This document shows positions 62,684 through 64,000 of a stretch of DNA of 64,000 nt, in pieces. Within the stretch, counting starts at the first letter, position 1; each line of letters begins with the position of its first letter. The DNA comes from CAZKHG01 sp964552655. GTDB taxonomy: Bacteria > Bacteroidota > Bacteroidia > Bacteroidales > Tenuifilaceae. The DNA is taken from contig CAZKHG010000011.1 of assembly GCA_964552655.1 (NCBI GenBank), positions 21,440 through 85,439 on the forward strand. Direction: 5' to 3'. Under the pieces are notes generated by a model. That model made no database searches and was not told the origin of the DNA. It saw only the letters and a program-made list of their open reading frames with translations. Made by a program: the position numbers and the translations under genes.

Positions 62684-63868
62684 TTATTTTTTTATTCTAA
62701 ATACAATATATTCTGTCGAATCTGGTTTCCCTGGAGAAATCCTGAGTTCGCTATATCCATTGCCAAACTCCATAATCGTAGAAACAAAAGTATTGCTATT
62801 GCAGATTGGTTTTTTAGAAAGAGCATCCTTAATAGTCTTCAAACTAATGTGCTGATTATTTAAGATTATGTTTTTTATTGATTCTAATCTTTCGTCCGAG
62901 AAACATATAGATTCAGGAATTGAGCCATACAATGCTTGTAAATAATCCAAATAAGCAGGATGATATGAATTATTTGTAAGTGGTCTATTTGCATGAAAAG
63001 TGTAATTTTTTGTTGAATCCGGCCAATATTCCTTTACCAAGTCAGAAGCACATTCCAACGATATTATATCATGATTTGAGCCAACTATATAATTCTGACC
63101 AGAGGCATGCTTAATAGTTTTTATAAAATTCACAGCTTCTTCAAACGAAGTTTTTTCTAAAACACCTCTTGCAATGCAGCAGACAGGTAATCCATTGAGT
63201 GAACTCTTTAAGTCTGATAAAGTATTCTCTGTAATACCAATATTTTTGTTTAGTCCATTTGCTCCTATGTATCCGGCAAAAGTTGTCACAAGCTTTCTCG
63301 AATCCGTATTTTTATCCTTTATGTCCAATAGAATTTCAAAATCATGATAAAATGGAGTAATGTCAATATTTTGCGCAATATAATTTGGACTGCCGTCTTT
63401 TTTATAATTGTTAATCCCAACAGAAGTACAATGATGTGGTATATTTATCAATCTTGCGTTTGTCCAAATCTCATCAATGAGTTGAAACGCTAATATGGTA
63501 TTAAAATCTATTCCAGAGCCGGCACTAATCCCTTTAATCTCTTCCAATAAATCTGGTGTCCATTTTTTAATAGAAGGAATATAATCAGTCGAGTCGAGAA
63601 AGATTGTAATAAATTCATCTGCGGGTATTTGATATTTTTTTTCAATGTCTTTTTTCCATAATCCAACGAGTTCATGAATCCTGCTTTTCATAATCTGTCC
63701 GTGTTGTAATCCATTTTCATACGGAGTGCCATTTAAATGAAGAATTGGCAAATTTGAATACGTTGTATCAAGGATTATATCTTCCTGCGTGTCACTTTCT
63801 ATAATCTCTGATGAAATGAAAAAGAGTGATACTGTAATGGTCAGAATGATTATGAGAATACTTTTCAC
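62684..63868 (-). CDS. Secreted C45-type acyltransferase/amide hydrolase
   Basis: This 394-residue protein has a signal peptide (about residues 1-20) and the fold of C45/penicillin acyltransferase-like N-terminal nucleophile hydrolases. NGTPYENGLQHGQIMKSRI is the family's opening. Cys147 in HHCTSVGIN is the predicted autocatalytic nucleophile, so the proenzyme would be cut before it. NYIVGSNHDI and the final SGYSEL-like GYSELRISPG are further marks. It would hydrolyse or transfer acyl groups on amides. The start is GTG, with a stop codon five codons upstream. The gene looks more AT-rich than its neighbours and is flanked by structured repeats. Confidence 0.88.
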   Translation of the reverse strand: MKSILIIILTITVSLFFISSEIIESDTQEDIILDTTYSNLPILHLNGTPYENGLQHGQIMKSRIHELVGLWKKDIEKKYQIPADEFITIFLDSTDYIPSIKKWTPDLLEEIKGISAGSGIDFNTILAFQLIDEIWTNARLINIPHHCTSVGINNYKKDGSPNYIAQNIDITPFYHDFEILLDIKDKNTDSRKLVTTFAGYIGANGLNKNIGITENTLSDLKSSLNGLPVCCIARGVLEKTSFEEAVNFIKTIKHASGQNYIVGSNHDIISLECASDLVKEYWPDSTKNYTFHANRPLTNNSYHPAYLDYLQALYGSIPESICFSDERLESIKNIILNNQHISLKTIKDALSKKPICNSNTFVSTIMEFGNGYSELRISPGKPDSTEYIVFRIKK

Positions 63869-63945
63869 TTGTTTAAGTTCTATTTGAATTTTCTGTCATT
63901 CGGGGCTGTTTTTTATAATTCTGCATAACGTTCTCGCGCTAAATA

Positions 63946-63986
63946 TTCGGCTGGGGAGGATGACCGCGTCATAATCCCCCGACGAA
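63946..63986. repeat. Imperfect hairpin upstream of the C45 gene, near the window edge
   Basis: TTCG (63946-63949) pairs with CGAA (63983-63986). Inside this GGGGA pairs with TCCCC, and ATGAC pairs with GTCAT around a CGC loop, with mismatches between the stems. It is GC-rich against AT-rich flanks. Just outside lies GCATAACG at 63923-63930, a motif reminiscent of attC ends. The element may continue beyond the window. Confidence 0.5.
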
Positions 63987-64000
63987 AACCAGAATAAAGG

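Noticed and set aside
62633..62863. Two short plus-strand ORFs at the end of the C45 gene
   Set aside because: They lie mostly opposite the conserved C-terminus of the C45 protein and have no family features.

Overview
The window reads as a chromosomal stretch of a member of the Bacteroidota, most likely an environmental Bacteroidales or Marinilabiliales type. The grounds are the AT-rich base composition, weak or absent Shine-Dalgarno sequences, repeated TAnnTTTG promoter elements 20-50 bases before start codons, and family variants typical of this phylum: a short PGDH with Lys in place of the catalytic His, a serC-serA-DUF1015 operon, a sigma/small-partner pair, an AddA-like helicase-nuclease and LysM-PBP proteins. 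I saw no tRNA, rRNA, CRISPR array, prophage or intact insertion sequence. Most of the window is ordinary housekeeping DNA.

Region by region. 1-7.2 kb: end of a DppB-type peptide ABC permease, then tpiA, prmA and a 1546-residue exported protein of unknown function, met by a convergent YfcE-type phosphoesterase. 7.25-10.2 kb: rsmE, then on the minus strand a tightly packed SPFH / ribbon-helix-helix / zinc-ribbon operon and an ECF-like sigma factor with a small partner. 10.4-15.4 kb: uvrA, a secreted protein, a lipoprotein and a HEAT-like protein. 15.4-22.1 kb, all minus strand: GNAT-yggS-DHOD-like operon, serC-serA-DUF1015 operon with a REP-like palindrome inside it, and comB. 22.3-31.8 kb: a membrane-anchored protein resembling ADP-ribosyltransferases, proline dehydrogenase, DUF1207, an LpxL-type acyltransferase converging on an acyl-CoA synthetase, an AddA-like helicase-nuclease and a thioesterase. 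32-43 kb: exported superoxide dismutase, pckA, a chemoreceptor, plsY, a TIGR03915 protein next to nth, an ABC-F ATPase and a large sensor without an output domain. 43-52.3 kb: M16 peptidase, TetR regulator, LysM-PBP protein and a TerB/ABC/ABC2 transporter. 52.5-62.4 kb: rocD, a frameshifted small protein, a hypothetical protein, ung, a membrane phosphoesterase, an S9 peptidase and a SulP-STAS-carbonic anhydrase fusion. 62.4-64 kb: a secreted C45-type acyltransferase/hydrolase flanked on both sides by structured GC-rich inverted repeats. This is the one segment that looks acquired.

The main functional groupings are serine synthesis (serC, serA and perhaps DUF1015), gluconeogenesis (tpiA, pckA), amino-acid catabolism (rocD, proline dehydrogenase), lipid metabolism (plsY, acyl-CoA synthetase, LpxL-like) and DNA repair (uvrA, nth, ung, AddA-like, TIGR03915). 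The points most worth a second look are the DGHHR-motif DUF1015 protein in the serine operon, the A9-tract frameshift at about 53.86 kb, the flanked C45 gene, the SulP-CA fusion, and the sensor with no output domain.
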